Below, piece after piece: positions 17,209-26,283 of a DNA stretch of 64,000 bases. Every line of letters starts with the position of its first letter. Positions within the stretch are counted from its first letter, which is position 1. The notes beneath the pieces are model-generated. The model searched no databases, was not told where the DNA came from, and saw only the letters and a list, made by a program, of their open reading frames with translations. The position numbers and the translations under genes were made by a program. Source of the DNA: Paludibacteraceae bacterium (GTDB lineage Bacteria > Bacteroidota > Bacteroidia > Bacteroidales > Paludibacteraceae); assembly GCA_017477325.1 (NCBI GenBank), contig JAFUWV010000001.1, forward strand, positions 62,001 through 126,000, in the 5' to 3' direction.

Positions 17209-18546
17209 ATGAAAAAGATTCTCTTATTATTTGGAGCAATTTTGCTTTCCGTGACGTTGAATGCGGAAAACGAACTTGCCAGGTTCAACTCCATTCCATG
17301 GTGGGATAACGGTTATCTTACCGTTACATGGAGTGGAACGATACGCGTTTCTGAGGAAAGCAGAAAGACTGTTGATTATATCAATGGGCTTGTAAGCAAT
17401 CCCACCAATGTTGACAAGAGCTATTTCTACGGGTTGACTGACAAATCTATGTTGTTTGGCTCGCGACTACTGGAAGTGGATGGTAAAGAGGCAAAAGGTA
17501 TGACGGAAAATCAGATCAAAAGTATTCTCGCCGAGAAACATGGTCACAATTTCCTTCTCGACCATCCCACTCAAGGCGATTATATCGTTCAAACTGATGC
17601 GAAATTGCCTATTTGGATGCAAGCTTACGGATTCCATCCTCTTACCTGCGTTTGGGAAAAAGAAAGTAGAAAACTCCCTGAAAACTACGCGGTTAGAGTT
17701 AACAAAGAAGTGCCATGGAGGACTTTCAAAACCTATGATTTTCTGATTCTCAGCGATGACGTTCTGACAGACAAAGAACTACTTGAGAAGATAGCCAGGA
17801 AATATGAGGTTATGGGATTCACACGCAATGAGATCAATCCTGACATTCTTATTTCTGTAACAAAAGATGCCAATAAAAGTATTGACTACACCTACGTGCC
17901 TGAAACCGAGCAACAAGTTCACACAGGAACAAACTCCTATGCCATGTATGGTTGGAAAGGCACATATCTTGGCAATTTTTCGGTTGACAAATATAAAACT
18001 GTCAAATCTGGCGGTTATACACAGAAGACTGCCTCCACCTCTGTATATCTTGAGGTGTCGGTATTGCAAGCTTCGCGTCTTGGGGAGAGAGTTGTACCTA
18101 TGATCTACCAATTGAAATACAATTACAACAATAACACAGATGAGAATATTGACAACTTGTATTCTGCTGCTGTATCATGGGTGGAGCATCCGCTGTATGA
18201 TCCTTACAGTCTCTTCAGATATACATCTACTTCTTGTGGCAAATATTTCTGGGGAACTTTACCGCTCATCAATTTCGGCATCATAACTGATGCACAAAAT
18301 GTGGTTGTAGGACTTGATTCGAATTCTGATGTTGTCAAATCTTCCGGTTTGCAGAAAGGCGACAAGATTGTATCCATCAAGAGCACATACAAGAAAGCTA
18401 TGAGTGGCAGAACGAAAGACAACACCTATTCAGGTACTATCAACGTGCAGCGCAATAATAAGCCAATGCAACTAAATTTCAAACGTTGTCATCAGACCAA
18501 CAACTACACTATTGTTTTTGCAACAACATACAACACCGTCAAATAA
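17209..18546 (+). CDS. Exported protein with two PDZ-like regions
   Basis: This 445-residue protein has a signal peptide (cleavage near LNA, residue 19). Residues about 78-115 (LFGSRLLEVDGKEAKGMTEN...) look like part of a PDZ domain, and residues about 365-440 (VVGLDSNSDVVKSSGLQKGD, then KIVSIKS) look like a second. The middle section (about 205-310) resembles DUF4136-like lipoprotein domains with an NPDILISV segment. No protease triad is seen, so it is probably a scaffold or binding protein. It forms an 11-base-spaced pair with the next gene. Confidence 0.65.
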   Translation: MKKILLLFGAILLSVTLNAENELARFNSIPWWDNGYLTVTWSGTIRVSEESRKTVDYINGLVSNPTNVDKSYFYGLTDKSMLFGSRLLEVDGKEAKGMTENQIKSILAEKHGHNFLLDHPTQGDYIVQTDAKLPIWMQAYGFHPLTCVWEKESRKLPENYAVRVNKEVPWRTFKTYDFLILSDDVLTDKELLEKIARKYEVMGFTRNEINPDILISVTKDANKSIDYTYVPETEQQVHTGTNSYAMYGWKGTYLGNFSVDKYKTVKSGGYTQKTASTSVYLEVSVLQASRLGERVVPMIYQLKYNYNNNTDENIDNLYSAAVSWVEHPLYDPYSLFRYTSTSCGKYFWGTLPLINFGIITDAQNVVVGLDSNSDVVKSSGLQKGDKIVSIKSTYKKAMSGRTKDNTYSGTINVQRNNKPMQLNFKRCHQTNNYTIVFATTYNTVK

Positions 18547-18556
18547 ACCTACCATT

Positions 18557-19756
18557 ATGAAACGAATATTCATTATAGCAGCATTGTGTGTTATAGTATG
18601 CAATGCCTTTGCAGAGGAACTATATACAGTTTGTCTGCCTGTACCGGTAAGCGTATATGAAAACGCTATTACTGACGCGAAAATTATCGGCAGCCTCGCT
18701 CCAAAACAAGAAGTAGAAGTATATGTTGTTAATGGTGACTGGGCTATTATCAAGTACAACGGTGGTGTAGGTTATGTAGCAGCAGCATGTTTGAAGAAAG
18801 CAGAGACTAAACCAGTAGAAACAAATCAATCAGCTCAACAAATAGCACAACCATCGACACAAGAGCCACAGCAAACAGTTGCAGAGCAACCGTCTGTGCA
18901 GCAACCTGTGCAAGAAACGCCCACTACACAGAAAGAACAACCGAAGCCCACTGTTGTTAAAGAAGAGAGCAAACCTACAGCAGAGACCAATACAGGAAGT
19001 ACTAAAACGACCAAGAACTTGGCTTTGCCTCAAACCGACATATATGAATCATACGACACTTATACTCTTATAAGTAAGAAAAACCGTGTCGCCGACATAT
19101 TGGAGTGTAAAGGCAATATGTATATAACTTTCGATTATCTATTAGACACCAGGACAGACGGTTATTTGATGCCATATCACAACTCCGGACAGAACAAAAT
19201 CAACATGCATCTCGGTCAATTCAATTTCGGATGCATCGCTAAACTCTGGGGACCAATAGGTCTTGATTTCGGTTTTGGTCTCGGTGTAGGAGGAAACAAA
19301 TATGACATGCCTGCTCCTCCTTCTTCAGAAAACGATTGGACAGTTTTTGACAAAACTATAAGATTCAAACTTGATTTTAACCTTTATCTCCGCCCTGTAT
19401 TCTGGGTTAATGTTACTGATGACATATCTCTGCACCTTGTCACAGGTCCACGTTTTGACATAATATTTCTTGAGAGCGATTATTCCTCGGTTGACGGTGA
19501 CCGCAAGTTTGCAGGTGACGTGGATTACAACAGTCTCAATAAGAACGATCCTTATAGATTGGTTTCCATACCTTGGGCACTCGGACTCGGTTTTACCTAC
19601 AATCATATAGGTTTCCGTATTATGTATGAGTGGGAATTGTATGGAGGTTACAGAAATAAATATGCAGCATTGCATCCTGAGTTTGACCGCAATACAATGG
19701 ATGCTCATCACAACTGTTTAACCGCGTCTATATTCATACCTATTTTATATTTCTAA
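18557..19756 (+). CDS. Exported protein: SH3-like domain, Pro/Gln-rich linker and C-terminal beta-barrel
   Basis: The ATG at 18557 gives a signal peptide (MKRIFIIAALCVIVCNAFA). Residues about 20-75 form a bacterial SH3-like domain (VSVYENAITDAKIIGSLAPK; GDWAIIKY; GYVAAACLKK). Residues about 78-150 are a linker rich in Pro, Gln, Thr and Glu. From about residue 165 the sequence has alternating amphipathic strands with aromatic ends and terminates in Phe, as in outer-membrane barrels. The domain order suggests a periplasmic SH3 domain, perhaps touching peptidoglycan, anchored by a barrel (inference). I do not recognise a named family. Confidence 0.65.
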   Translation: MKRIFIIAALCVIVCNAFAEELYTVCLPVPVSVYENAITDAKIIGSLAPKQEVEVYVVNGDWAIIKYNGGVGYVAAACLKKAETKPVETNQSAQQIAQPSTQEPQQTVAEQPSVQQPVQETPTTQKEQPKPTVVKEESKPTAETNTGSTKTTKNLALPQTDIYESYDTYTLISKKNRVADILECKGNMYITFDYLLDTRTDGYLMPYHNSGQNKINMHLGQFNFGCIAKLWGPIGLDFGFGLGVGGNKYDMPAPPSSENDWTVFDKTIRFKLDFNLYLRPVFWVNVTDDISLHLVTGPRFDIIFLESDYSSVDGDRKFAGDVDYNSLNKNDPYRLVSIPWALGLGFTYNHIGFRIMYEWELYGGYRNKYAALHPEFDRNTMDAHHNCLTASIFIPILYF

Positions 19757-19784
19757 CAACTAAAATCATTTAGATTATGAAAAA

Positions 19785-20057
19785 TTGGCAATGATGCTGA
19801 TGACAGGTCAGCCATATAGTCTGATACTCTTCATTGGTTTTATCTGTCTGGTTGCTACCACGTTGGTAGCAGCTCTGGGAGTTCCGGGAGGAGCTATCAT
19901 GGCTGCTTTGCCAGTTATGTCATCTGTGTTAGGGTTCTTTCCGGAGATACAAGCATTGATCATCTCTTTATATATAGCAATGGATAGTTTCGGCACTGCA
20001 TGCAACGTAATGGGTGACAGAGCTTTGACCGTTATAATCGACAAACTGACTAAATAG
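19785..20057 (+). pseudogene. Remnant of a dicarboxylate/amino-acid:cation symporter (C-terminal part only)
   Basis: The 90-residue frame, beginning with TTG, matches only the C-terminal end of DAACS (GltP/SstT-like) symporters: GVPGGAIMAALPVMSSVLGF, a helix, then MDSFGTACNVMGDRALTVII. Complete members have more than 380 residues. The substrate-binding NxxGD-type motif is present but the first helices are absent. An ATG at 19777 opens MKNWQ and stops at once in another frame, which could be the original start joined to the C-terminal part by an internal deletion (inference). The fragment lies 4 bases before the flippase gene. Confidence 0.75.
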
Positions 20058-20061
20058 AATT

Positions 20062-21582
20062 ATGGCAAATACAAAAGAAATGCGCGGACTGGCTAAGGAT
20101 ACCGCCATCTATGGTCTGAGTAGCATCATCGGCAAATTCCTGAATTGGCTGCTTGTACCACTGTATACATACGTACTCAAACAACAGGCAGATTACGGTA
20201 TAGTCACCAACCTGTATGCCTGGACCGCTTTGCTGCTCGTAATTCTCACCTACGGTATGGAAACAGGCTTCTTCCGTTTTGCCAACCGTGATGACAAGAG
20301 TGCCTCCCAGGTATATACTACCATACTTACATGCATAGGCTTCACTTCGACACTCTTTGCCGTGCTTTGCTGCATCTTCTCGCAGTCAATTGCCAACCTG
20401 CTTGGATATGCCGAGCATCGCGAGTTCATCTCGCTGCTTGCCATAGTGGTGTCAATGGATGCATTTGCAAGCATTCCTTTTGCCTATCTCAGATATAAGC
20501 AGCGTCCGATTCGCTTTGCAGCACTCAAGTTGCTGTTTGTCGTACTTAACATCATTCTTAACTTATTCTTCCTCGTTCTCTGCCCCAAGATACAAGACTG
20601 GAGCATCATCTCGGCATGGTACAACCCCGACTATGGTGTCGGGTATGTGTTTGTGGCCAACATTATAGCCACTGCCATTCAGACACTATGCCTGCTGCCG
20701 GCAATCATAGCAGAGAAGTTCAGTTTCTCTTTCTCCCTCCTCAAAGAGATTCTGCATTATTCGCTACCACTGCTGGTGCTTGGTGTGGCAGGTATAATGA
20801 ATCAGACCTTAGACCGCATTCTGTTTCCATTCCTGTACGCCGGCGATGACGCACAGACTCAGCTGGGCATATACGGAGCTTGCTTCAAAGTGGCAATGGT
20901 CATGATGATGTTCACACAAGCATTCCGTTATGCCTATGAACCTTTCGTTTTCAGCAAACACAAAGACAAACAGTCGGTAGAAGCTTATGCAGACGCAATG
21001 AAATACTACATCATCTTCTCCTACCTGATACTACTCGGTATGATATTCTACCTTGACATACTGAAGTTTATAGTAGCGGAGAGTTACTGGAGCGGTCTGC
21101 GCATAGTGCCTGTAGTTTTGTGGACGTACATCTTCCAAGGTGTATATTTCAACCTCAGTTTCTGGTACAAACTAACCGACAGAACACAGTGGGGCGCATG
21201 GTTCAGTCTGATAGGAGTGGCTATCACATTCACATTGCAAATCATTTTCGTACCAAAGATAGGATATATGGCATCAGCAGCAAGCAGCACGGTATGCTAC
21301 TTTGTGATAATGCTGCTGTCGTATTTTGTCGGCAGGCGGTATCTTGTGATTCCTTATGACCTGAAAAGCATAGGCGGCTACACAGTGCTGACACTGCTAT
21401 TGCTTGGCATATATTATGCAGTGCGCCAATTGGTGCCGCAACATTCCATGTCGATAAGCATGGCAGTAGGTACTGTCTTGCTGATAATCTATCTTGCGGT
21501 TCTGATAAAGAAAGATTTTCCATTATCAGGCCTGCCGATAGTCGGCAAATGGTTCAAGAATAAAACACAAAACCAACAGTAA
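20062..21582 (+). CDS. Polysaccharide flippase (MATE/MOP superfamily, Wzx-like)
   Basis: This 506-residue protein has about 14 predicted membrane helices and the usual start of oligosaccharide flippases (GLAKDTAIYGLSSIIGKFLN, then LVPLYTYVL). The family moves lipid-linked sugars across the inner membrane. No glycan cluster surrounds it; in Bacteroidetes this subtype commonly follows ruvB. The ribE gene follows after 36 bases. Confidence 0.88.
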   Translation: MANTKEMRGLAKDTAIYGLSSIIGKFLNWLLVPLYTYVLKQQADYGIVTNLYAWTALLLVILTYGMETGFFRFANRDDKSASQVYTTILTCIGFTSTLFAVLCCIFSQSIANLLGYAEHREFISLLAIVVSMDAFASIPFAYLRYKQRPIRFAALKLLFVVLNIILNLFFLVLCPKIQDWSIISAWYNPDYGVGYVFVANIIATAIQTLCLLPAIIAEKFSFSFSLLKEILHYSLPLLVLGVAGIMNQTLDRILFPFLYAGDDAQTQLGIYGACFKVAMVMMMFTQAFRYAYEPFVFSKHKDKQSVEAYADAMKYYIIFSYLILLGMIFYLDILKFIVAESYWSGLRIVPVVLWTYIFQGVYFNLSFWYKLTDRTQWGAWFSLIGVAITFTLQIIFVPKIGYMASAASSTVCYFVIMLLSYFVGRRYLVIPYDLKSIGGYTVLTLLLLGIYYAVRQLVPQHSMSISMAVGTVLLIIYLAVLIKKDFPLSGLPIVGKWFKNKTQNQQ

Positions 21583-21618
21583 AACAGTAATAACAAAACA
21601 GTCAATATAAATATAGTT

Positions 21619-22239
21619 ATGTTCAGCGGAATAGTAGAAACAATGGCTCGTGTGGTAGCCATACAGCATGACCACACCAATATTCATTTCACCCTCACAT
21701 GCTCGTTTGCGGATGAACTCAGCATTGACCAGTCAGTGGCTCATAACGGTGTATGTCTTACAGTAGTAAAGGTGGACAAAAAAAAGAAAGAGTATGTAGT
21801 AACCGTAATGGAAGAATCTCTTCGCCGGAGCAACCTTGGTCTGCTCAAGGTCGGAGACCATGTGAACGTAGAGCGCTCAATGCTTCTTAACGAACGCCTT
21901 GACGGGCATATTGTCCAAGGGCATGTTGACCAGACAGCCACATGCATAGAAGCACGTGAAACAGACGGCAGTTGGTACTACCGCTTCTCATACAACTCAA
22001 CGAAAGAGATGATAAGACGCGGATACTTTTGTGTGGACAAAGGCAGCGTAACTATCAACGGCGTCAGCCTGACCGTATGTGAACCTGATGTAAAAGACAA
22101 TGAAGGCTTTGTCAGTGTATGCATCATACCGTACACTCATGAGATTACAAACTTCAAGTATATCGAAGAAGGCTCTGTAGTCAACTTAGAGTTCGACATT
22201 ATAGGCAAATATCTCAGTCGCCTGGCTGAGTTGGGATAA
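21619..22239 (+). CDS. ribE: Riboflavin synthase, alpha subunit
   Basis: This 206-residue protein begins MFSGIVET and has the two-fold repeated lumazine-binding domain: NGVCLTV and HIVQGHVD in the first half, and VSLTV and the second repeat in the second half. The enzyme dismutates two molecules of 6,7-dimethyl-8-ribityllumazine to riboflavin. The length is normal and no FMN riboswitch is seen upstream. Confidence 0.96.
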   Translation: MFSGIVETMARVVAIQHDHTNIHFTLTCSFADELSIDQSVAHNGVCLTVVKVDKKKKEYVVTVMEESLRRSNLGLLKVGDHVNVERSMLLNERLDGHIVQGHVDQTATCIEARETDGSWYYRFSYNSTKEMIRRGYFCVDKGSVTINGVSLTVCEPDVKDNEGFVSVCIIPYTHEITNFKYIEEGSVVNLEFDIIGKYLSRLAELG

Positions 22240-22262
22240 CTCATAATGTATAAACACATATA

Positions 22263-23369
22263 ATGCGCCTACGTAAATATTTTTCAATCATATTTTTCTT
22301 CTCCTCTCTCAGCATATACGCATCTGACACCCTGACCGTTGCTGTTGTCGGCGATATAATGATGGGTACCACGTATCCTACGGAACAATTACCTCCGGAC
22401 ACCGGCAAGCACCTGTTTGCCGATGTGCGCCATCTCCTTCTCAATGCCGACATAAGCCTTGGTAACCTTGAAGGTACACTTGCTGACGGAGGTCATTCAA
22501 CCAAAGGCAGCGGACCATATAGTTATGCTTTTCGCACACCTGTCACATTCGCGCCAAGACTGACAGAGGCAGGATTTGACTATCTGTCAATGGCAAACAA
22601 TCATGCCAACGACTTCGGACAAGAAGGTATAACCTCAACAGAACGATGTCTGCAGCAGCAAGGCATTGCATACTCCGGCATTTTCGGCAGACGACATTGG
22701 GCAGTGGTAGAACGAGAGGGCATAAGATTCGGTATTTGTGCATTCGGACATAACCGATATACACTTAAACACAGAGACCTGCAACGAGTAAAGCAGATAC
22801 TTGATACTCTCAGCACTATGAGCGATGTCATCATAGTTAGTTTTCATGGTGGTGCAGAAGGTAATCAGTACAGCCATCTGCCGGAAGGAGACGAAACTTT
22901 TATAGGCGAGGACCGTGGGAACCTGCGTGAGTTTGCTCATTTCTGCATTGATAACGGAGCAGATTTGGTTTATGGTCATGGTCCGCATGTAACACGCTGC
23001 GTGGAGGTATACAGAGGTCACCTGATAGCATACAGTCTTGGCAACTTCTGCACACCATACGGAGTGAATCTTGCCGGAGTAAATGCCTATGCACCTGTGC
23101 TTGTTGCCACTATCAACAGCAAAGGGCAGCTCTTGGAAGCACAGATACATTCATTCATACAGCAACGCGGCAAAGGACCTATATATGACCCCACCAACAA
23201 GGTGGCGCGACATATGAAAGCGCTTACTGAAACAGATGTACCACTCAGCGAAGCAAAGATAGACAGTAACGGGCACATATATAATCCCATATTCAAGACA
23301 ATCCCAGTACCTAAACAGCACATAAAAGTATCAAGCCTGAAAACAACAAAAACAATCAATGAGCAATAG
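22263..23369 (+). CDS. CapA-family metallophosphatase-like protein
   Basis: This 368-residue protein has a signal peptide (to about residue 20) and the CapA (PGA_cap) motifs: VGDIMMG near residue 30, LGNLEGTLAD near 73, YAFRTP near 90, MANNHANDFG near 110, VSFHGGAEG near 195 and VYGHGPH near 240. The family includes CapA of poly-gamma-glutamate capsule, but most members have no proven role. It overlaps the next gene by 11 bases. Confidence 0.88.
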   Translation: MRLRKYFSIIFFFSSLSIYASDTLTVAVVGDIMMGTTYPTEQLPPDTGKHLFADVRHLLLNADISLGNLEGTLADGGHSTKGSGPYSYAFRTPVTFAPRLTEAGFDYLSMANNHANDFGQEGITSTERCLQQQGIAYSGIFGRRHWAVVEREGIRFGICAFGHNRYTLKHRDLQRVKQILDTLSTMSDVIIVSFHGGAEGNQYSHLPEGDETFIGEDRGNLREFAHFCIDNGADLVYGHGPHVTRCVEVYRGHLIAYSLGNFCTPYGVNLAGVNAYAPVLVATINSKGQLLEAQIHSFIQQRGKGPIYDPTNKVARHMKALTETDVPLSEAKIDSNGHIYNPIFKTIPVPKQHIKVSSLKTTKTINEQ

Positions 23370-23943
23370 GCTGATACAAATATTGACATGTGCTGCAGCC
23401 ATAAGTGTGCTTCAAATAGAAACTATCAGCAGTCAACGACATGCCGCAGACAGTTTGATTAATATTGCACAGCATTATATAGGATGCAAATATAAATATG
23501 GAGCAACAGGTCCAAACACTTTCGATTGTTCGGGCTTCACCAAGTATATCTACCACTTTTTTAATTATGACCTGACCCGCTCTGCAGCCTCCCAATCACA
23601 TGACGGGCGAGAGATCGCCCTCACAGACTTGCAGAAAGGTGACATATTGCTCTTTGGTGCCAGAAAGAACCCTCACGTAGTGGGGCATGTCGGGATATTC
23701 ATTGAAAAAGACACCGCCAATGGCTCTTTTACCTTCATTCACGCAGCACATAACAGAGTGAAAATAAGCAATAGTAAAGAGACTTATTACAAACAACGCC
23801 TGCTTGGTGCCAGACGTATTCTTCGGGACTTCTCAGATGCTCAGAATGATAATGAGGAGGCAACCACTCACCCTGTAAAAGTAGTAGTTGCACTCTCTCC
23901 CCAGACAATTAAGATTCCACTTATCACGTGTCATATTCCTTAA
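23359..23943 (+). CDS. NlpC/P60 family peptidoglycan hydrolase
   Basis: This 194-residue exported protein has the C40 catalytic pattern: Cys in NTFDCSGFTKYIY near residue 55, His in VVGHVGIFIEKD near residue 115 and a third polar residue in FIHAAH near residue 131. These enzymes cut peptide cross-links in the cell wall. The start overlaps the CapA-like gene by 11 bases, so the two are likely translated together. Confidence 0.9.
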   Translation: MSNRLIQILTCAAAISVLQIETISSQRHAADSLINIAQHYIGCKYKYGATGPNTFDCSGFTKYIYHFFNYDLTRSAASQSHDGREIALTDLQKGDILLFGARKNPHVVGHVGIFIEKDTANGSFTFIHAAHNRVKISNSKETYYKQRLLGARRILRDFSDAQNDNEEATTHPVKVVVALSPQTIKIPLITCHIP

Positions 23944-24024
23944 TGCCTTAACACTTGCGGAAACCATTATACACATCTAAAAATTCTCATTATTATAAAA
24001 CATAAAAGCTTCATAGTAATTTTA

Positions 24025-25194
24025 TTGACAGCCTTGTGTATCAGTTCATATGCACAGACCGATTCCCTATCTCGCAAACAACGCGCTGCAGAATGGTTCT
24101 ACAAAGTAGAGGCATATCTTAAGAAGAGCGCTCTCAGCAAGGTAGATACCAACTACCTCGGGCTCCCCGAACATGGATGGGGAGTATCGCTTAACACTAA
24201 TATAGGGCAGTCTTACATGCATACAACAGGCAAGAACTTCGATATATTAGGAAACCCTGATATGCGCCTTCGTTCAGCTATCAACGCAAGACTTGGTGGT
24301 AGCATCGGCTACCAAACGCTACGTATATCTTTCTCTTACGACCTCAACAAAGGTTATTCTTCCCAACTACGCTTCAACATCATGCAGAATGCATGGGGTA
24401 TAGACGTGCATTGGCACAACAACTCCTCCCTACACGGTATCATATCTTCTCCATTAATAGAGACCACAGATATTAACAAAGGGAATATTCTCACAAACGA
24501 CTTTGCACTCACTACCTACTACGTGTTCAACTACCGCCGTTTTTCCCTGCCGGCTGCAATCACTCAGTCATATATCCAGCGTCGATCGGCAGGCTCTGCT
24601 ATAATACATGCAAAATTTACTAATACAGAAACCACTTATGACAATCTGCTTATTGAGATAGCCAATGCCGGTATAAAACAGATAAAACTATATCAAGCAT
24701 CTATCGGAATTGGCTACGGATACAATTATACGCCAAACAATGGTAAGTTCCTTTTCCATATCTCTGCCGCACCTGTACTTGTATTCATCAATAGAGGTCT
24801 AATAACAGCCGACACTTATATCATGCTTAAAGACAGCAGCATACACTACATTGAAGTACAACGAGAGATAAAACCACGTGTACCCGTATATGTGACAGGT
24901 ACTGCACGGCTTGCTGCTGTCTATTACATCAATCAGCGTTTCGTATTAGCCTTCAATGCCAACTTTAACAACATTAGGTTCAGCTCCGACAATAACATCA
25001 TTAAGCCAATTGAAACAAGTGCTAACATAGATGAGATGTGGAGAGGAGAACAAGCATCGCTCAAGATGAATAATATATCTTGGAATGCCACAATAACATT
25101 TGGTGTGCGCTTTGGACTTCTCAAAAAGCGTCCCCAGGAAGATTGGAAATACGGCAATATCACCTTCTGGGACCTTTTCAAAAAACAGAAATGA
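24025..25194 (+). CDS. DUF4421 family exported protein, start codon unclear
   Basis: The product (389 residues from the TTG at 24025) matches DUF4421: SKVDTNYLGLPEHGWGVSLN, GYGYNYTPNNGKFLFHISA and a barrel-like C-terminus with GVRFGLL. Function is unknown. The TTG start gives only a truncated signal peptide (MTALCISSYAQ). The same frame continues upstream to an ATA codon at 23995, giving KHKSFIVILLTALCISSYAQ, a complete signal peptide, but there is no ATG, GTG or TTG between the previous stop (23941) and 24025. The real start is therefore probably ATA/ATT or a mutated ATG. Confidence 0.75.
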   Translation: MTALCISSYAQTDSLSRKQRAAEWFYKVEAYLKKSALSKVDTNYLGLPEHGWGVSLNTNIGQSYMHTTGKNFDILGNPDMRLRSAINARLGGSIGYQTLRISFSYDLNKGYSSQLRFNIMQNAWGIDVHWHNNSSLHGIISSPLIETTDINKGNILTNDFALTTYYVFNYRRFSLPAAITQSYIQRRSAGSAIIHAKFTNTETTYDNLLIEIANAGIKQIKLYQASIGIGYGYNYTPNNGKFLFHISAAPVLVFINRGLITADTYIMLKDSSIHYIEVQREIKPRVPVYVTGTARLAAVYYINQRFVLAFNANFNNIRFSSDNNIIKPIETSANIDEMWRGEQASLKMNNISWNATITFGVRFGLLKKRPQEDWKYGNITFWDLFKKQK

Positions 25195-25198
25195 AAGA

Positions 25199-26095
25199 TT
25201 AAAGATTCCGGAATACTTTAGGACTCACTCCTGTCTCACGACGAAACCAAGTACCAAAATGACTTTGATTAAGGAAACCCAGGGTATCACCTATCTGTTG
25301 AATTGTCAGGTTAGTGGTAGTTAGCATTATTTTGGCGTAAATAAGCAGATTCTTGTTTATCCAATCTCCCGCAGACTTGCCTGTTTCATTCTTCACCACA
25401 TTGGCTATATACTTCGGTGTAAGACACATCTCATGAGCATACCAGTCTATGCTATGGTGCTGTTTGCAATGCATCTCTACCAACGCGAGGTACTGGTGTA
25501 CAATACTCTCAGAGCGACTCATCTGCGGACGTTGACGTTGCTCTTTGCCATACAAATCTGTCAACAGGTCTATAAACGAACGGACCAAGTTAAGCAACAT
25601 GCCATGTTTACCGGGTAAGTCCGGCATAAGGACTATAGATTTTATCAGATCCAAATAGGTATTGCAAACCTCCAACCATTCTACCGACATGTTTACTATC
25701 GGATCATGAAATAGCCGGTGCATGAAATCATAGTTGAGAGGTATATCCAGTTCATTGGCAAAAGACGCAGACATACAAAATACACGCAAACGACAGTCAG
25801 AAGAGTGCTCAAGCAATGAAAGTACATGATCAGGCAAGATCACATAAGCAGCAGGAGCCTTTATCGTGTGAACATTCAAATTGAAACGACCATTCAACCA
25901 GCCTTGTTCAACAAACAGTATCACATACTCATGGACACGAAAAAACTCAGGGTAATGCTCACTCCAAACATTCCTATCACCAATTAATAACTCATCACCA
26001 AAACGAGTTATGTCCAATATATCCGCACTCGCAGACATAACAGTTATATAGGGATTTTTCTTAGTGCGATCTATTGACATCTTATCATTCTTCAT
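25199..26095 (-). CDS. AraC family transcriptional regulator
   Basis: This 298-residue protein has a C-terminal pair of helix-turn-helix motifs typical of AraC/XylS: DWYAHEMCLTPKYIANVVKN and a second IQQIGDTLGFLNQSHFGTWF followed by RRETGVSPKVFR. The N-terminal part (to about 190) would bind a ligand or partner; its class is not evident. It is divergent from the GT4 gene with separate promoters in the shared intergenic region and converges on the DUF4421 gene (4 bases apart). Confidence 0.9.
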   Translation of the reverse strand: MKNDKMSIDRTKKNPYITVMSASADILDITRFGDELLIGDRNVWSEHYPEFFRVHEYVILFVEQGWLNGRFNLNVHTIKAPAAYVILPDHVLSLLEHSSDCRLRVFCMSASFANELDIPLNYDFMHRLFHDPIVNMSVEWLEVCNTYLDLIKSIVLMPDLPGKHGMLLNLVRSFIDLLTDLYGKEQRQRPQMSRSESIVHQYLALVEMHCKQHHSIDWYAHEMCLTPKYIANVVKNETGKSAGDWINKNLLIYAKIMLTTTNLTIQQIGDTLGFLNQSHFGTWFRRETGVSPKVFRNL

Positions 26096-26130
26096 AATAT
26101 AATATGTAGTTTAGAATAATCATTTGACTG

Positions 26131-26161
26131 CAAAAGTACAATAAAATCAGCACTCGCACAA
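26131..26161 (-). promoter_or_regulatory. Predicted promoter of the AraC-family gene
   Basis: On the minus strand TTG (26159-26161), 20 bases and TACTTTTG (26131-26138) match the consensus. The leader to the ATG at 26095 is about 30 bases. Confidence 0.7.
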
Positions 26162-26202
26162 GTACTAATATGAAAAATAGAACAATCTTTCATAATAATA
26201 GG

Positions 26203-26234
26203 TTTGTTATATACAGGAAAAAGCATTATCTTTG
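26203..26234 (+). promoter_or_regulatory. Predicted promoter of the GT4 glycosyltransferase gene
   Basis: TTTG (26203-26206), exactly 20 bases, and TATCTTTG (26227-26234) give a full match. The transcript would also carry the overlapping esterase gene. The distance to the AraC promoter is about 40 bases, so one regulator could affect both. Confidence 0.8.
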
Positions 26235-26283
26235 CAGCCAAATTATAACTAATACTATAAATTCACGTTTAATGTCAATCCAC

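Noticed and set aside
25199-26095. The AraC-family gene as regulator of the GH144/GH3 PUL
   Set aside because: It is more than 2 kb from the PUL and separated from it by the GT4 and esterase genes, so its divergent partner is a simpler target.
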